Source of the DNA: Streptomyces sp. AC512_CC834
Lineage (GTDB): Bacteria > Actinomycetota > Actinomycetes > Streptomycetales > Streptomycetaceae
Assembly (NCBI RefSeq): GCF_019049325.1
Contig: NZ_JAGMUO010000035.1
Coordinates: forward strand, 1 to 64,000
DNA: 64,000 nucleotides
Reading direction: 5' to 3'
Of this stretch, positions 26,792 through 35,438 are shown in pieces. The notes under the pieces were generated by a model. The model made no database searches. It was not told where the DNA came from and saw only the letters and a list, made by a program, of their open reading frames with translations. How positions within the stretch are numbered: the stretch's first letter is position 1; every line of letters begins with the position of its first letter. A program made the position numbers and the translations under genes.

Positions 26792-27505
26792 GTGTGGCGC
26801 GTGCGCCGACCCTCATCCCACCCGAGCCAGTCGGGTCCCCCGTTCAACGCCCTCGCCGCCCGTCGGCTGCGTGCCGCCCTCAACATGAGCCCCGAGCACG
26901 TCGCCCACGGCATACGCGTCTCGTACGGGCTGCCGTACGTCACCCCGGATCTCGTCGTCGCCTGGGAGCGGGGGACGGCCGCCCCCGCGGGTCCGGAGCT
27001 CACCGCGCTCGCCGGGGTGCTGTGGTGCTCGCCGGGTGAGCTGATCGGCCGGCCGCAGTCCCTGCGCGAGCACCGGGTCGCCCGTGGTCTGGCGCCCGAG
27101 GACGTGGCGCGTGCGGTCGGTCTCGGGCTCCCGGCGTACCAGCGGATGGAGGAAGCGGACGACTGGCGCGGCACCGACCGCCAGTCGGCCCAGCTCGCCG
27201 ACGTGCTCGGCCTCTCGCTGCCCGACTTCGTGACCGTCACGGGGCGCGAGGAGAAGCTGGCCGACCTGCTGACGAGTGCCGTGACCACCCGCTGGCAGGG
27301 CTGTGTCCGCCCGATCGCCAAGCTGGCCCCGCTGGACCGGCGCGTCCTGGAGAACGTCCTCCAGGTGCTGCACCAGGACTACCAGGGCCGCATGACCGCC
27401 ACCCTTAGCTGGGGCGGCGGCACCGGGGATGCCGGCGCCGGAGGCCGGGACTTCCTCGACCGGATCGTGGAGCACTTCTGGTCGGCGGTGGATCGGCATC
27501 CGTGA
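26792..27505 (+). CDS. Helix-turn-helix (XRE-like) protein with two HTH regions
   Basis: A 237-residue protein. Two Cro/C1-like segments can be read: FNALAARRLRAALNMSPEHVAHGIRVSYG with VVAWERGTAAP, and LREHRVARGLAPEDVARAVGLGLPAYQRMEE. The C-terminal half is helical and not recognised (ENVLQVLHQDYQGRM). It starts at GTG 26792 or GTG 26801; neither has a good ribosome site. It is separated by 195 bases from the DUF397 gene. Likely a DNA-binding regulator; target unknown. Confidence 0.75.
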   Translation: MWRVRRPSSHPSQSGPPFNALAARRLRAALNMSPEHVAHGIRVSYGLPYVTPDLVVAWERGTAAPAGPELTALAGVLWCSPGELIGRPQSLREHRVARGLAPEDVARAVGLGLPAYQRMEEADDWRGTDRQSAQLADVLGLSLPDFVTVTGREEKLADLLTSAVTTRWQGCVRPIAKLAPLDRRVLENVLQVLHQDYQGRMTATLSWGGGTGDAGAGGRDFLDRIVEHFWSAVDRHP

Positions 27506-27537
27506 GTCCGCGGAAGCCCATGCCTTCGGTCGTCCGG

Positions 27538-28467
27538 TCAACGATCTGCCCAGTCCGGCGCCCACACGTCGTGCGGGGTTCGCGGGCCTGCGGTGCGCAG
27601 ATGGTCGCGTAGCGCGGTAAGCACAGGGTGCTGGTCTCCGCTGCGGAACAGCAGCAGGTGCGGGTAGACCGGGGTCGGGTCGTGCAACGGGATGCGCCGC
27701 AGGTCGTGGTTCTGGGGCCACAGGTACCGGTCCCCGCTGCCGACGAGGGTGGCCAGAGCGGCCGAGTCGGCCAGCGCGTCCATCAGTGCCTCGTCGCCGA
27801 AGTTGGGGCCGAGCGCGTCGATACTCAGGCCGAAGGCCTCGGACAGCGCCTGGTAGAACGCAGCCCACTCTGTGCCCGGCCTGATCCCGGGGATCCAGAT
27901 GCGGTGGCCGGCCAGGTCCGCAGGACTGACCCAGGGCGCGTCGGCCAGCGGGTGGCCGGGTCCGACCAGGAGCTCCAGCGGTGCGTCCAGGAGTCGTTCG
28001 GCGCTGATCCCGGCCGGGACCTGGTCTGCCGGCAGTGCACGGAAGGACGCGTCGACGGTCCCTTCCAGCACCGCCTGAGCGGCCTGTGCGGCGTTCTCCT
28101 TGCTCAGCGTGACCGCGTCCAGGTCAGTCTCGGGGTGGGAGCGGTAGAACCGGTAGACGGCCTGGGCCGGGGAGATGCGCCGATTGAGGACGTCGACGCG
28201 CAAGGGGCGGCTTCCGGGGCGCACGGCCCGCTCGGCCTGCTCGATGGCCGCCAGGACATCCTTGGCGTGCGGCAGGAAGACCTGCCCGTCCACGCTCAGC
28301 CGGGAGCCTCGGGATGTCCGCACCAGGAGCGTGACCCCGACATGCCTCTCCAGGGCCGCGATCCGCTTGGAGACCGCCTGCTGGCTGATCCCCAGCTCGT
28401 CGGCCGTAGCCTGGAACTGGCCGGTCTCAGCGACGGCCACGAACGTCCGCAGCGCTTCAGCATCCAC
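27538..28467 (-). CDS. LysR-family transcriptional regulator
   Basis: A 309-residue LysR protein. The N-terminal winged helix reads ALRTFVAVAETGQFQATADELGISQQAVSKRIAALERHVGVTLLVRTSRG, followed by a linker helix and the periplasmic-binding-like effector domain. It is divergent from the acetyltransferase gene across a 90-base gap with a perfect palindrome, so it probably controls that gene and itself. The effector is not identifiable. Confidence 0.92.
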   Translation of the reverse strand: MDAEALRTFVAVAETGQFQATADELGISQQAVSKRIAALERHVGVTLLVRTSRGSRLSVDGQVFLPHAKDVLAAIEQAERAVRPGSRPLRVDVLNRRISPAQAVYRFYRSHPETDLDAVTLSKENAAQAAQAVLEGTVDASFRALPADQVPAGISAERLLDAPLELLVGPGHPLADAPWVSPADLAGHRIWIPGIRPGTEWAAFYQALSEAFGLSIDALGPNFGDEALMDALADSAALATLVGSGDRYLWPQNHDLRRIPLHDPTPVYPHLLLFRSGDQHPVLTALRDHLRTAGPRTPHDVWAPDWADR

Positions 28468-28484
28468 GCTTCCACCCTACTTCC

Positions 28485-28499
28485 ACAACCATTGGTTGT
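28485..28499. promoter_or_regulatory. Palindrome between lysR and the acetyltransferase
   Basis: ACAACC-ATT-GGTTGT, a perfect 15-bp inverted repeat 18 bases upstream of the lysR start. It has the T-N11-A shape of LysR boxes and is the obvious candidate operator for the divergent pair. Confidence 0.7.
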
Positions 28500-28557
28500 T
28501 GATGGTGCGGTGCGGGGTTGTTTGATCCCGCGCTCTGCGCGGTGATGGGATCAGCGC

Positions 28558-29109
28558 ATGTCTACTCGCACAGAGCAGGTTATGTATGTCCAGACGCCTG
28601 AGTTCGCGCGCCATGCGGAGCGGATCGTGGAGGTGACCGATGCGACGTCTCGACTGAACGTGCTTCCGTTCAGCGACGACCAAGGCCGCGCGGAACTACT
28701 TTCTGTTGTGTTCGGTGGTCCGCTGCCGGAATCGGTGACGATCTACCCACCGTTCTTTACCGAGTACGGGCTGAACACGACGTTCGGGGAGAACGTCTTC
28801 GTCAACCAGGGATGCACCTTCATGGACAAGGGAGGCATCCGTATCGGGAACGGCGTCATGATCGCCCCGAAGGTCAACCTCATCACGGGCGGCCATCCAC
28901 TGCCCCTGGCCGAGCGCCGCGAGTACCTCTCCTTCGCCCCGATCGTCATCGAGGACGACGTCTGGATCGGGACGGCTGCCGTGATCACGCAGGGGGTGAC
29001 CATCGGTGCCGGTGCGGTGGTCGCTGCCGGTGCGGTGGTCACTCGTGATGTTCCTGCCGGCACCGTGGTCGCGGGAGTGCCTGCCCGGGTGATCAAGAAG
29101 ATCGACTGA
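28558..29109 (+). CDS. LacA/NodL-type sugar O-acetyltransferase
   Basis: A 183-residue left-handed beta-helix acetyltransferase. Hexapeptide repeats run through IRIGNGVMIAPKVNLITGGHPL, VWIGTAAVITQGVTIGAGAVVAAGAVVTRDVPAGTVVAGVPARVI; the catalytic His is in GGHPLPL. The maltose/galactoside acetyltransferase branch fits best. These enzymes transfer acetyl from acetyl-CoA to sugars, often for detoxification. Start ATG 28558. Divergent from and probably controlled by the LysR protein. Confidence 0.88.
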   Translation: MSTRTEQVMYVQTPEFARHAERIVEVTDATSRLNVLPFSDDQGRAELLSVVFGGPLPESVTIYPPFFTEYGLNTTFGENVFVNQGCTFMDKGGIRIGNGVMIAPKVNLITGGHPLPLAERREYLSFAPIVIEDDVWIGTAAVITQGVTIGAGAVVAAGAVVTRDVPAGTVVAGVPARVIKKID

Positions 29110-29152
29110 GCCCGGCTGAACAGGGTCCGGTTCGTGGCCGATCACGTACTGC

Positions 29153-30178
29153 CTAGAACACCGACTCCGCCTCGTCCATCCGGTCCTTCGGGACCGTCTT
29201 CAGCTCGGTGACCGCCTCCGCCAGCGGGACCATCACTACGTCCGTGCCGCGCAGCGCCGTCATCCGGCCGAACCCGCCCTGGTGTGCGGCCTCCACCGCG
29301 TGCCAGCCGAAGCGGGTGGCGAGGACACGGTCGTACGCGGTCGGTACGCCGCCGCGCTGGACGTGGCCCAGGATGACCGGCTTGGCCTCCTTGCCGAGCC
29401 TGCGCTCCAGCTCGTAGGCGAGGGCGGTGCCGATGCCCTGGAAGCGCTCATGGCCGAACTTGTCGATGGCGCCCTTGCCGTAGTCCATGGAGCCCTCGGC
29501 GGGGTGGGCTCCCTCGGCGACGCAGATGACGGCGAACTTCTTGCCGCGGGCGAAGCGCTCCTCGACCATCTTGACCAGGTCGGCGGGGTCGAAGGGGCGC
29601 TCGGGCAGGCAGATGCCGTGGGCGCCGGCGGCCATGCCGGACTCCAGGGCGATCCAGCCGGCGTGCCGGCCCATGACCTCGACGACCATCACGCGCTGGT
29701 GGGACTCGGCGGTGGTCTTGAGGCGGTCCATCGCCTCGGTGGCCACGCCGACGGCCGTGTCGAAGCCGAAGGTGCGGTCGGTGGAGGAGATGTCGTTGTC
29801 GATGGTCTTCGGCACGCCGACCACCGACAGGCCGGCGTCGGCGAGCATCCGGGCCGCAGTGAGCGTGCCCTCGCCGCCGATGGGGATCAGGGCGTCGATG
29901 CCGAAGTTCTGGATCATGTCCGAGGCGTTCTCGCAGGCCTCGCGGAGCCGGTCGCGCTCCAGGCGGGAGGAGCCGAGGATGGTGCCGCCGCGGGCCAGGA
30001 TGCCGCTGACCGCGTTGAGGTCGAGGGTGCGGTAGCGGCCGTCGAGCAGGCCCGCGTAGCCGTCCTCGAAGCCGATGACCTCGTCGCCGTAATTGTCGAC
30101 CGCTCGGTGCACGACCGACCGGATCACTGCGTTCAGGCCGGGGCAGTCGCCGCCTGCGGTGAGAACTCCGATACGCAT
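29153..30178 (-). CDS. pfkA: 6-phosphofructokinase
   Basis: A 341-residue PfkA. The nucleotide loop LTAGGDCPGLNAVIR, the PIGGEGT motif, the catalytic PKTIDNDI and the fructose-6-phosphate site EVMGRHAGWIAL are intact. It phosphorylates fructose-6-phosphate in glycolysis. Actinobacterial enzymes of this type may use ATP or pyrophosphate; the streptomycete relatives characterised use ATP, so ATP is favoured. Start ATG 30178 is chosen because homology starts there. It is divergent from pta-ackA, with a tandem repeat between them. Confidence 0.95.
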   Translation of the reverse strand: MRIGVLTAGGDCPGLNAVIRSVVHRAVDNYGDEVIGFEDGYAGLLDGRYRTLDLNAVSGILARGGTILGSSRLERDRLREACENASDMIQNFGIDALIPIGGEGTLTAARMLADAGLSVVGVPKTIDNDISSTDRTFGFDTAVGVATEAMDRLKTTAESHQRVMVVEVMGRHAGWIALESGMAAGAHGICLPERPFDPADLVKMVEERFARGKKFAVICVAEGAHPAEGSMDYGKGAIDKFGHERFQGIGTALAYELERRLGKEAKPVILGHVQRGGVPTAYDRVLATRFGWHAVEAAHQGGFGRMTALRGTDVVMVPLAEAVTELKTVPKDRMDEAESVF

Positions 30179-30262
30179 CGTGCTGTGTCTCCTGCTCGCT
30201 TTTGACACCGGTGAGCCGATCCAATTGTTTCACGGCCCGGACGGCAGTGGACGACGGTGGAC

Positions 30263-30334
30263 GACCGGCGGGGCGACCGGCGGGGCGACCGGCGGGGCGA
30301 CCGGCGGGGCGACCGGCGGGGCGACCGGCGGGGC
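30263..30334. repeat. 12-bp minisatellite between pfkA and pta
   Basis: Six perfect copies of GACCGGCGGGGC, with a partial copy at each edge. It lies in the shared 257-base control region of pfkA and pta, so copy number would change the spacing of regulatory sites. It can be read in frame ahead of pta as Gly-Arg-Pro-Ala repeats, but the pta start lies after it. Confidence 0.9.
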
Positions 30335-30435
30335 GACGGCAGACGCTGACGGGCGCCTTAACCGTCGCCAAAGGTACTGTCAAGAGGGTTCCGCACCCCG
30401 ACGAAACGCTCACCCAGACGAAACGGAGAGCCCGC

Positions 30436-32565
30436 GTGACGCGCAGCGTGTACGTGACCGGTATCGACCGCGGCGACGGCCGCCAGGTCGTCGAACTGGG
30501 GGTGATGGAGCTGCTCACCCGGCAGGTCGACCGGGTCGGCGTCTTCCGTCCCCTGGTACACGACGGGCCCGACCGGCTCTTCGAGCTGCTGCGCGCCCGC
30601 TACCGGCTCGCGCAGGACCCGGCGACGGTCTACGGCATGGACTACCAGGAGGCGTCCGTCCTCCAGGCGGAACAGGGCGTGGACGAACTGGTGTCCGCGC
30701 TGGTCGACCGGTTCCACCTGGTCGCGCGGGACTACGACGTCGTCCTCGTCCTCGGCACGGACTACGCCGACACCCAGTTCCCGGACGAGCTGTCGCTGAA
30801 CGCGCGGCTCGCCAACGAGTTCGGCGCCTCGGTCCTCCCCGTCGTCGGCGGTCGCGGCCAGAGCTCCGAGTCGGTGCTCGCGGAGACCCGCAACGCCTTC
30901 CGCGCCTACGACGGGCTGGGCTGCGACGTCCTGGCCATGGTGACCAACCGGGTCGCGCGCGAGGACCGCGACGAGATCGCCGAGCGGCTCGAGCACCGGC
31001 TGCCGGTGCCGTGCTGGGTGGTGCCGGACGAGCCCGCCCTGTCCGCGCCGACGGTCTCCCAGATCGCGCACGCCCTGGGCGCCCGGGTGGTCCTCGGCGA
31101 CGACTCCGGGCTCGCCCGCGACGCGCTGGACTTCGTCTTCGGCGGGGCCATGCTGCCCAACCTGCTGGGCGCCCTGACGCCCGGCTGCCTGGTCATCACC
31201 CCCGGCGACCGCGCCGACCTGGTGGTCGGCTCGCTCGCCGCGCACAGCGCCGGGACCCCGCCGATAGCCGGGGTCCTGCTGACCCTGGACGAGGTGCCCG
31301 GCGCGGGCATCCTCACCCTCGCCGCCCGCCTGGCCCCCGGCACGCCGGTGCTGTCGGTGCCCGGCACCAGCTTCCCCACCGCCGAGCGGCTGTTCTCCCT
31401 GGAGGGCAAGCTGAACGCGGCCACCCCGCGCAAGGCGGAGACCGCGCTCGGCCTGTTCGAGCGCTACGTCGACACCGCCGAGCTGAACAAGCGGGTCTCC
31501 GCCCCCAGCAGCGACCGTGTCACGCCGATGATGTTCGAGCACAAGCTGCTCGAGCAGGCCCGCTCCGACCTGCGCCGGGTCGTCCTCCCGGAGGGCACCG
31601 AGGACCGGGTGCTGCACGCGGCGGAGGTGCTGCTGCGCCGCGGCGTGTGCGAGCTGACGCTGCTTGGCCCGGTCGAGCAGATCCGCAAGAAGGCCGCCGA
31701 CCTGGGCATCGACCTCGCGGGCGCCGAGCTGGTCGACCCGGCCGCGAGCGAGCTGCGCGACTCCTTCGCCGAGAGGTACGCCGCCCTGCGCGCCCACAGG
31801 GGCGTGACCGTGGAGCTGGCGTACGACGTGGTCTCCGACGTGAACTACTTCGGCACGCTGATGGTGCAGGAAGGGTTCGCCGACGGCATGGTGTCGGGGT
31901 CCGTGCACTCGACGACGGCGACCATCCGGCCAGCCTTCGAGGTCATCAAGACCAAGCCGGACGCCGCCATCGTCTCCTCCGTCTTCTTCATGTGCCTGGC
32001 CGACAAGGTCCTGGTCTACGGCGACTGCGCGGTCAACCCGGACCCGAACGCGGAGCAGCTCGCCGACATCGCGGCGCAGTCGGCGTCGACGGCGGCGCGG
32101 TTCGGGGTGGAGCCGCGGATCGCGATGCTGTCGTACTCGACGGGCACGTCCGGTTCCGGCGCGGACGTCGACAAGGTGCGCGAGGCGACGGAGCTGGTCC
32201 GCTCGCGCCGCCCGGACCTCAGCGTCGAGGGGCCGATCCAGTACGACGCCGCGGTCGAACCGTCGGTGGCCGCGACCAAGCTGCCCGGCTCGGCGGTCGC
32301 CGGGCAGGCCAGCGTGCTGATCTTCCCGGACCTGAACACCGGCAACAACACCTACAAGGCGGTGCAGCGCTCGGCCGGCGCCATCGCCGTGGGCCCGGTG
32401 CTCCAGGGTCTGCGCAAGCCGGTCAACGACCTGTCCCGGGGCGCGCTCGTGCAGGACATCGTCAACACCGTCGCCATCACGGCGATCCAGGCCCAGCAGT
32501 CCCCCAGGGAGTCCCCCGGCGAGTCCCCGACCGAGTCCCCGACCGAGAAGGCGTCCGACCTGTGA
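30436..32565 (+). CDS. pta: Phosphate acetyltransferase
   Basis: A 709-residue long-form Pta: N-terminal P-loop-like/DRTGG regulatory domains (about 1-360) and the C-terminal catalytic domain (about 375-700) with ATKLPGSAVAGQASVLIFPDLNTGN. It converts acetyl-CoA and phosphate to acetyl phosphate. The GTG at 30436 is used because TRSVYVTGIDRGDGRQ begins the domain and GGAGAG lies upstream. The C-terminus ends in a repeated SP-rich ESPGESPTESPTE tail. Its stop overlaps the first ackA start codon. Confidence 0.93.
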   Translation: MTRSVYVTGIDRGDGRQVVELGVMELLTRQVDRVGVFRPLVHDGPDRLFELLRARYRLAQDPATVYGMDYQEASVLQAEQGVDELVSALVDRFHLVARDYDVVLVLGTDYADTQFPDELSLNARLANEFGASVLPVVGGRGQSSESVLAETRNAFRAYDGLGCDVLAMVTNRVAREDRDEIAERLEHRLPVPCWVVPDEPALSAPTVSQIAHALGARVVLGDDSGLARDALDFVFGGAMLPNLLGALTPGCLVITPGDRADLVVGSLAAHSAGTPPIAGVLLTLDEVPGAGILTLAARLAPGTPVLSVPGTSFPTAERLFSLEGKLNAATPRKAETALGLFERYVDTAELNKRVSAPSSDRVTPMMFEHKLLEQARSDLRRVVLPEGTEDRVLHAAEVLLRRGVCELTLLGPVEQIRKKAADLGIDLAGAELVDPAASELRDSFAERYAALRAHRGVTVELAYDVVSDVNYFGTLMVQEGFADGMVSGSVHSTTATIRPAFEVIKTKPDAAIVSSVFFMCLADKVLVYGDCAVNPDPNAEQLADIAAQSASTAARFGVEPRIAMLSYSTGTSGSGADVDKVREATELVRSRRPDLSVEGPIQYDAAVEPSVAATKLPGSAVAGQASVLIFPDLNTGNNTYKAVQRSAGAIAVGPVLQGLRKPVNDLSRGALVQDIVNTVAITAIQAQQSPRESPGESPTESPTEKASDL

Positions 32566-32606
32566 GCACCCGACCCGTGAGCGTCCGACCCGTGAGCGTC
32601 CGGCCT
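32562..32606. repeat. 15-bp tandem repeat carrying alternative ackA start codons
   Basis: Three copies of a GTGAGCGTCCGACCC-like unit at 32562, 32577 and 32592, followed by a fourth GTGAGC at 32607. Each unit encodes V-S-x-R-P in the ackA frame, giving four in-frame GTG codons spaced by five residues. Confidence 0.9.
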
Positions 32607-33839
32607 GTGAGCGGCGGCACCCGCGTCCTCGTCCTCAACTCCGGCTCCTCGTCGGTGAAGTACCAGCTCATCGACATGACCGACATGCGCGGCGGCGAAC
32701 GGCTGGCGGTGGGTCTCGTCGAGCGGATCGGTGAGGACACCTCCCGGCTGACGCACACGCCGGCGGGTGGTGAGAGCCGGGGGTGGAGCGGGGCCGTCCC
32801 CGACCACGACGCCGCGCTCAAGGCGGTGGCGGCGGAGCTGGCCAAGGACGGCCTCGGCCTGGACTCGCCGGAGCTGGCCGCGATCGGGCACCGGGTGGTG
32901 CACGGCGGGAAGCACTTCACCGAGCCGACCGTGATCGACGACGCCGTGCTCGCCGAGATCGAGCGGCTCATCCCGGTCGCCCCGCTGCACAACCCGGCCA
33001 ATCTCACCGGCATCCGCACCGCGCAGGCCCTGCGCCCCGACCTGCCGCAGGTCGCCGTGTTCGACACCGCCTTCCACACGACGATGCCGGAGGCCGCGGC
33101 CCGCTACGCGATCGACGTCGAGACCGCCGACGCCCACCGCATCCGCCGCTACGGCTTCCACGGCACCTCGCACGCGTACGTCTCCCGCGAGACCGCGCGG
33201 CTCCTCGGCCGGGCGCCCGAGGACGTGAACGTCATCGTGCTGCACCTGGGCAACGGGGCGTCCGCCTCGGCCGTGCGGGGCGGGCGGTGCGTGGACACCT
33301 CCATGGGGCTGACGCCTTTGGAGGGGCTCGTGATGGGTACGCGCTCGGGAGACATGGACCCGGCCGTCATCTTCCATTTGATGCGCGTTGGGGAAATGTC
33401 CGCCGACGAGATCGACACTCTTCTCAACAAGAGGAGCGGTCTGATCGGACTGTGCGGCGACAACGACATGCGGGAGATCCGCCGCCGGGTCGACGCCGGC
33501 GACGAGCGGGCGCGGCTGGCGTTCGACATCTACATTCACCGGCTCAAGAAGTACATCGGTGCCTATTACGCCGTTCTCGGGCGCGTGGACGCCGTGGCGT
33601 TCACGGCGGGGGTCGGCGAGAACTCGGCGCCGGTGCGGGCTGCCGCCCTGGCGGGCCTTGACGGGCTCGGACTGGCGGTCGACGGCGAGCTGAACGCCGT
33701 ACGCGGTGACGGGGCCAGGCTGGTCTCGCCCGCGGGGGCCCGGGTGGCGGTGGCCGTGGTACCGACCGACGAGGAAATGGAGATCGCGACACAGACCTAC
33801 GCGCTGGTAATTGAATCGGGGAATCTCCATCTCACCTGA
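32562..33839 (+). CDS. ackA: Acetate kinase
   Basis: An AckA of 410-425 residues depending on start. The signatures are VLVLNSGSSSVKY, the GFHGTSHAY site, LHLGNGASASAV and MGTRSGDMDPAV. It makes acetate and ATP from acetyl phosphate, completing the Pta-AckA pathway. GTG 32562 overlaps the pta stop; the last GTG, 32607, places homology four residues in as in most AckA proteins and may be the real start. The start region is a 15-base tandem repeat. The gene ends 73 bases before pyk. Confidence 0.95.
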   Translation: MSTRPVSVRPVSVRPVSGGTRVLVLNSGSSSVKYQLIDMTDMRGGERLAVGLVERIGEDTSRLTHTPAGGESRGWSGAVPDHDAALKAVAAELAKDGLGLDSPELAAIGHRVVHGGKHFTEPTVIDDAVLAEIERLIPVAPLHNPANLTGIRTAQALRPDLPQVAVFDTAFHTTMPEAAARYAIDVETADAHRIRRYGFHGTSHAYVSRETARLLGRAPEDVNVIVLHLGNGASASAVRGGRCVDTSMGLTPLEGLVMGTRSGDMDPAVIFHLMRVGEMSADEIDTLLNKRSGLIGLCGDNDMREIRRRVDAGDERARLAFDIYIHRLKKYIGAYYAVLGRVDAVAFTAGVGENSAPVRAAALAGLDGLGLAVDGELNAVRGDGARLVSPAGARVAVAVVPTDEEMEIATQTYALVIESGNLHLT

Positions 33840-33912
33840 GCGGCATCCCGCCCTTTTGTATTTTCCGCCAGACGGAATATTCCGCAGCGAAACAAACCGA
33901 TAGGATCGCCCC

Positions 33913-35343
33913 ATGCGCCGTTCGAAAATCGTCTGTACTCTCGGCCCCGCGGTCGACTCCCACGAGCAGCTCGTCACGCTGATCGAAGCCGGCATGAACG
34001 TGGCCCGCTTCAACTTCAGCCACGGCAGCCACGCCGAGCACCAGGGGCGTTACGACCGTGTCCGGGCCGCCGCCAAGGAGACCGGCAGGGCCGTGGGTGT
34101 CCTCGCCGACCTCCAGGGACCGAAGATCCGCCTGGAGACCTTCGCGGAGGGCCCCGTCGAGCTGGTGCGCGGTGACGAGTTCACCATCACCACCGAGGAC
34201 GTGCAGGGCGACAGGACGATCTGCGGCACGACGTACAAGGGCCTGCCCGGCGATGTCACCAAGGGCGACCAGGTGCTCATCAACGACGGCAACGTCGAGC
34301 TGAAGGTCACCGGTGTCGAGGGCCCCCGGGTGAAGGCGATCGTCATCGAGGGCGGCGTCATCTCCGACCACAAGGGCATCAACCTGCCCGGCGCCGCGGT
34401 GAACGTGCCCGCGCTGTCCGAGAAGGACATCGAGGACCTGCGTTTCGCCCTTCGCATGGGCTGCGACATGGTCGCCCTGTCCTTCGTCCGGGACGCCAAG
34501 GACGTCGCCGACGTGCACCGCGTCATGGACGAGGAGGGCCGCCGCGTTCCCGTCATCGCCAAGGTGGAGAAGCCGCAGGCGGTCGAGAACATGGTGGACG
34601 TGGTCGCGGCCTTCGACGCCGTCATGGTCGCCCGCGGCGACCTGGCCGTCGAGTACCCGCTCGAGAAGGTCCCCATGGTGCAGAAGCGCCTGATCGAGCT
34701 GTGCCGGCGCAACGCCAAGCCGGTGATCGTGGCGACCCAGATGATGGAGTCGATGATCACCAACTCCCGTCCGACCCGCGCCGAGGCCTCCGACGTCGCC
34801 AACGCGATCCTGGACGGCGCGGACGCGGTCATGCTGTCGGCGGAGTCGTCGGTGGGCGCGTACCCGATCGAGACGGTCAAGACGATGTCGAAGATCGTCA
34901 CGGCCGCCGAGCAGGAGCTGCTCTCCAAGGGCCTGCAGCCGCTGGTGCCGGGCAAGAAGCCGCGCACGCAGGGCGGTTCGGTGGCCCGTGCCGCCGCCGA
35001 GATCGCCGACTTCCTCGGCGGCAAGGGCCTGGTGGCCTTCACCCAGTCCGGTGACACCGCCCGCCGGCTGTCCCGCTACCGCGCGGCGCAGCCGATCCTC
35101 GCCTTCACCACCGACGAGTCCACCCGCAACCAGCTTGCGCTCAGTTGGGGCGTGGAGCCGCACGTGGTGCCGTTCGTGAACAGCACCGACGAGATGGTCG
35201 ACCTGGTGGACCAGGAGACGATGCGCCTGGGCCGGTTCCACGACGGCGACATCGTCGTGATCACCGCCGGTTCGCCCCCCGGCGTGCCCGGCACCACCAA
35301 CATGGTCCGCGTGCACCACCTGGGCGAGACGCGGCGCGGCTGA
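33913..35343 (+). CDS. pyk: Pyruvate kinase
   Basis: A 476-residue pyruvate kinase: MRRSKIVCTLGP at the N-terminus, a B domain, the catalytic loop VMVARGDLAVE and IVATQMMESMI, and a C-terminal alpha/beta domain ending MVRVHHLGETRRG. It makes pyruvate and ATP from phosphoenolpyruvate. ATG 33913. It follows pta-ackA on the same strand with its own probable promoter in 33840-33912, where the DNA is locally AT-rich. A strong terminator follows. Confidence 0.96.
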   Translation: MRRSKIVCTLGPAVDSHEQLVTLIEAGMNVARFNFSHGSHAEHQGRYDRVRAAAKETGRAVGVLADLQGPKIRLETFAEGPVELVRGDEFTITTEDVQGDRTICGTTYKGLPGDVTKGDQVLINDGNVELKVTGVEGPRVKAIVIEGGVISDHKGINLPGAAVNVPALSEKDIEDLRFALRMGCDMVALSFVRDAKDVADVHRVMDEEGRRVPVIAKVEKPQAVENMVDVVAAFDAVMVARGDLAVEYPLEKVPMVQKRLIELCRRNAKPVIVATQMMESMITNSRPTRAEASDVANAILDGADAVMLSAESSVGAYPIETVKTMSKIVTAAEQELLSKGLQPLVPGKKPRTQGGSVARAAAEIADFLGGKGLVAFTQSGDTARRLSRYRAAQPILAFTTDESTRNQLALSWGVEPHVVPFVNSTDEMVDLVDQETMRLGRFHDGDIVVITAGSPPGVPGTTNMVRVHHLGETRRG

Positions 35344-35366
35344 CGCTCACCCGTCCCGTCGTACGC

Positions 35367-35402
35367 ACAGAGGGCGCCCCCTGCGACGGGGGCGCCCTCT
35401 GT
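35367..35402. terminator. Bidirectional terminator between pyk and the secreted-protein operon
   Basis: ACAGAGGGCGCCCCC (35367-35381) pairs perfectly with 35388-35402 around a 6-base loop. It serves pyk on the plus strand and the convergent operon on the minus strand. A GTGCGTCAGTCCGTC repeat follows it. Confidence 0.9.
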
Positions 35403-35438
35403 CGTGCGTGGGCCGGTCGTGCGTCAGTCCGTCGTGCG

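Noticed and set aside
30202..30435. An N-terminal extension of Pta made of Gly-Arg-Pro-Ala repeats
   Set aside because: The Pta domain starts at GTG 30436 with its own ribosome site; the repeat lies in the promoter region.
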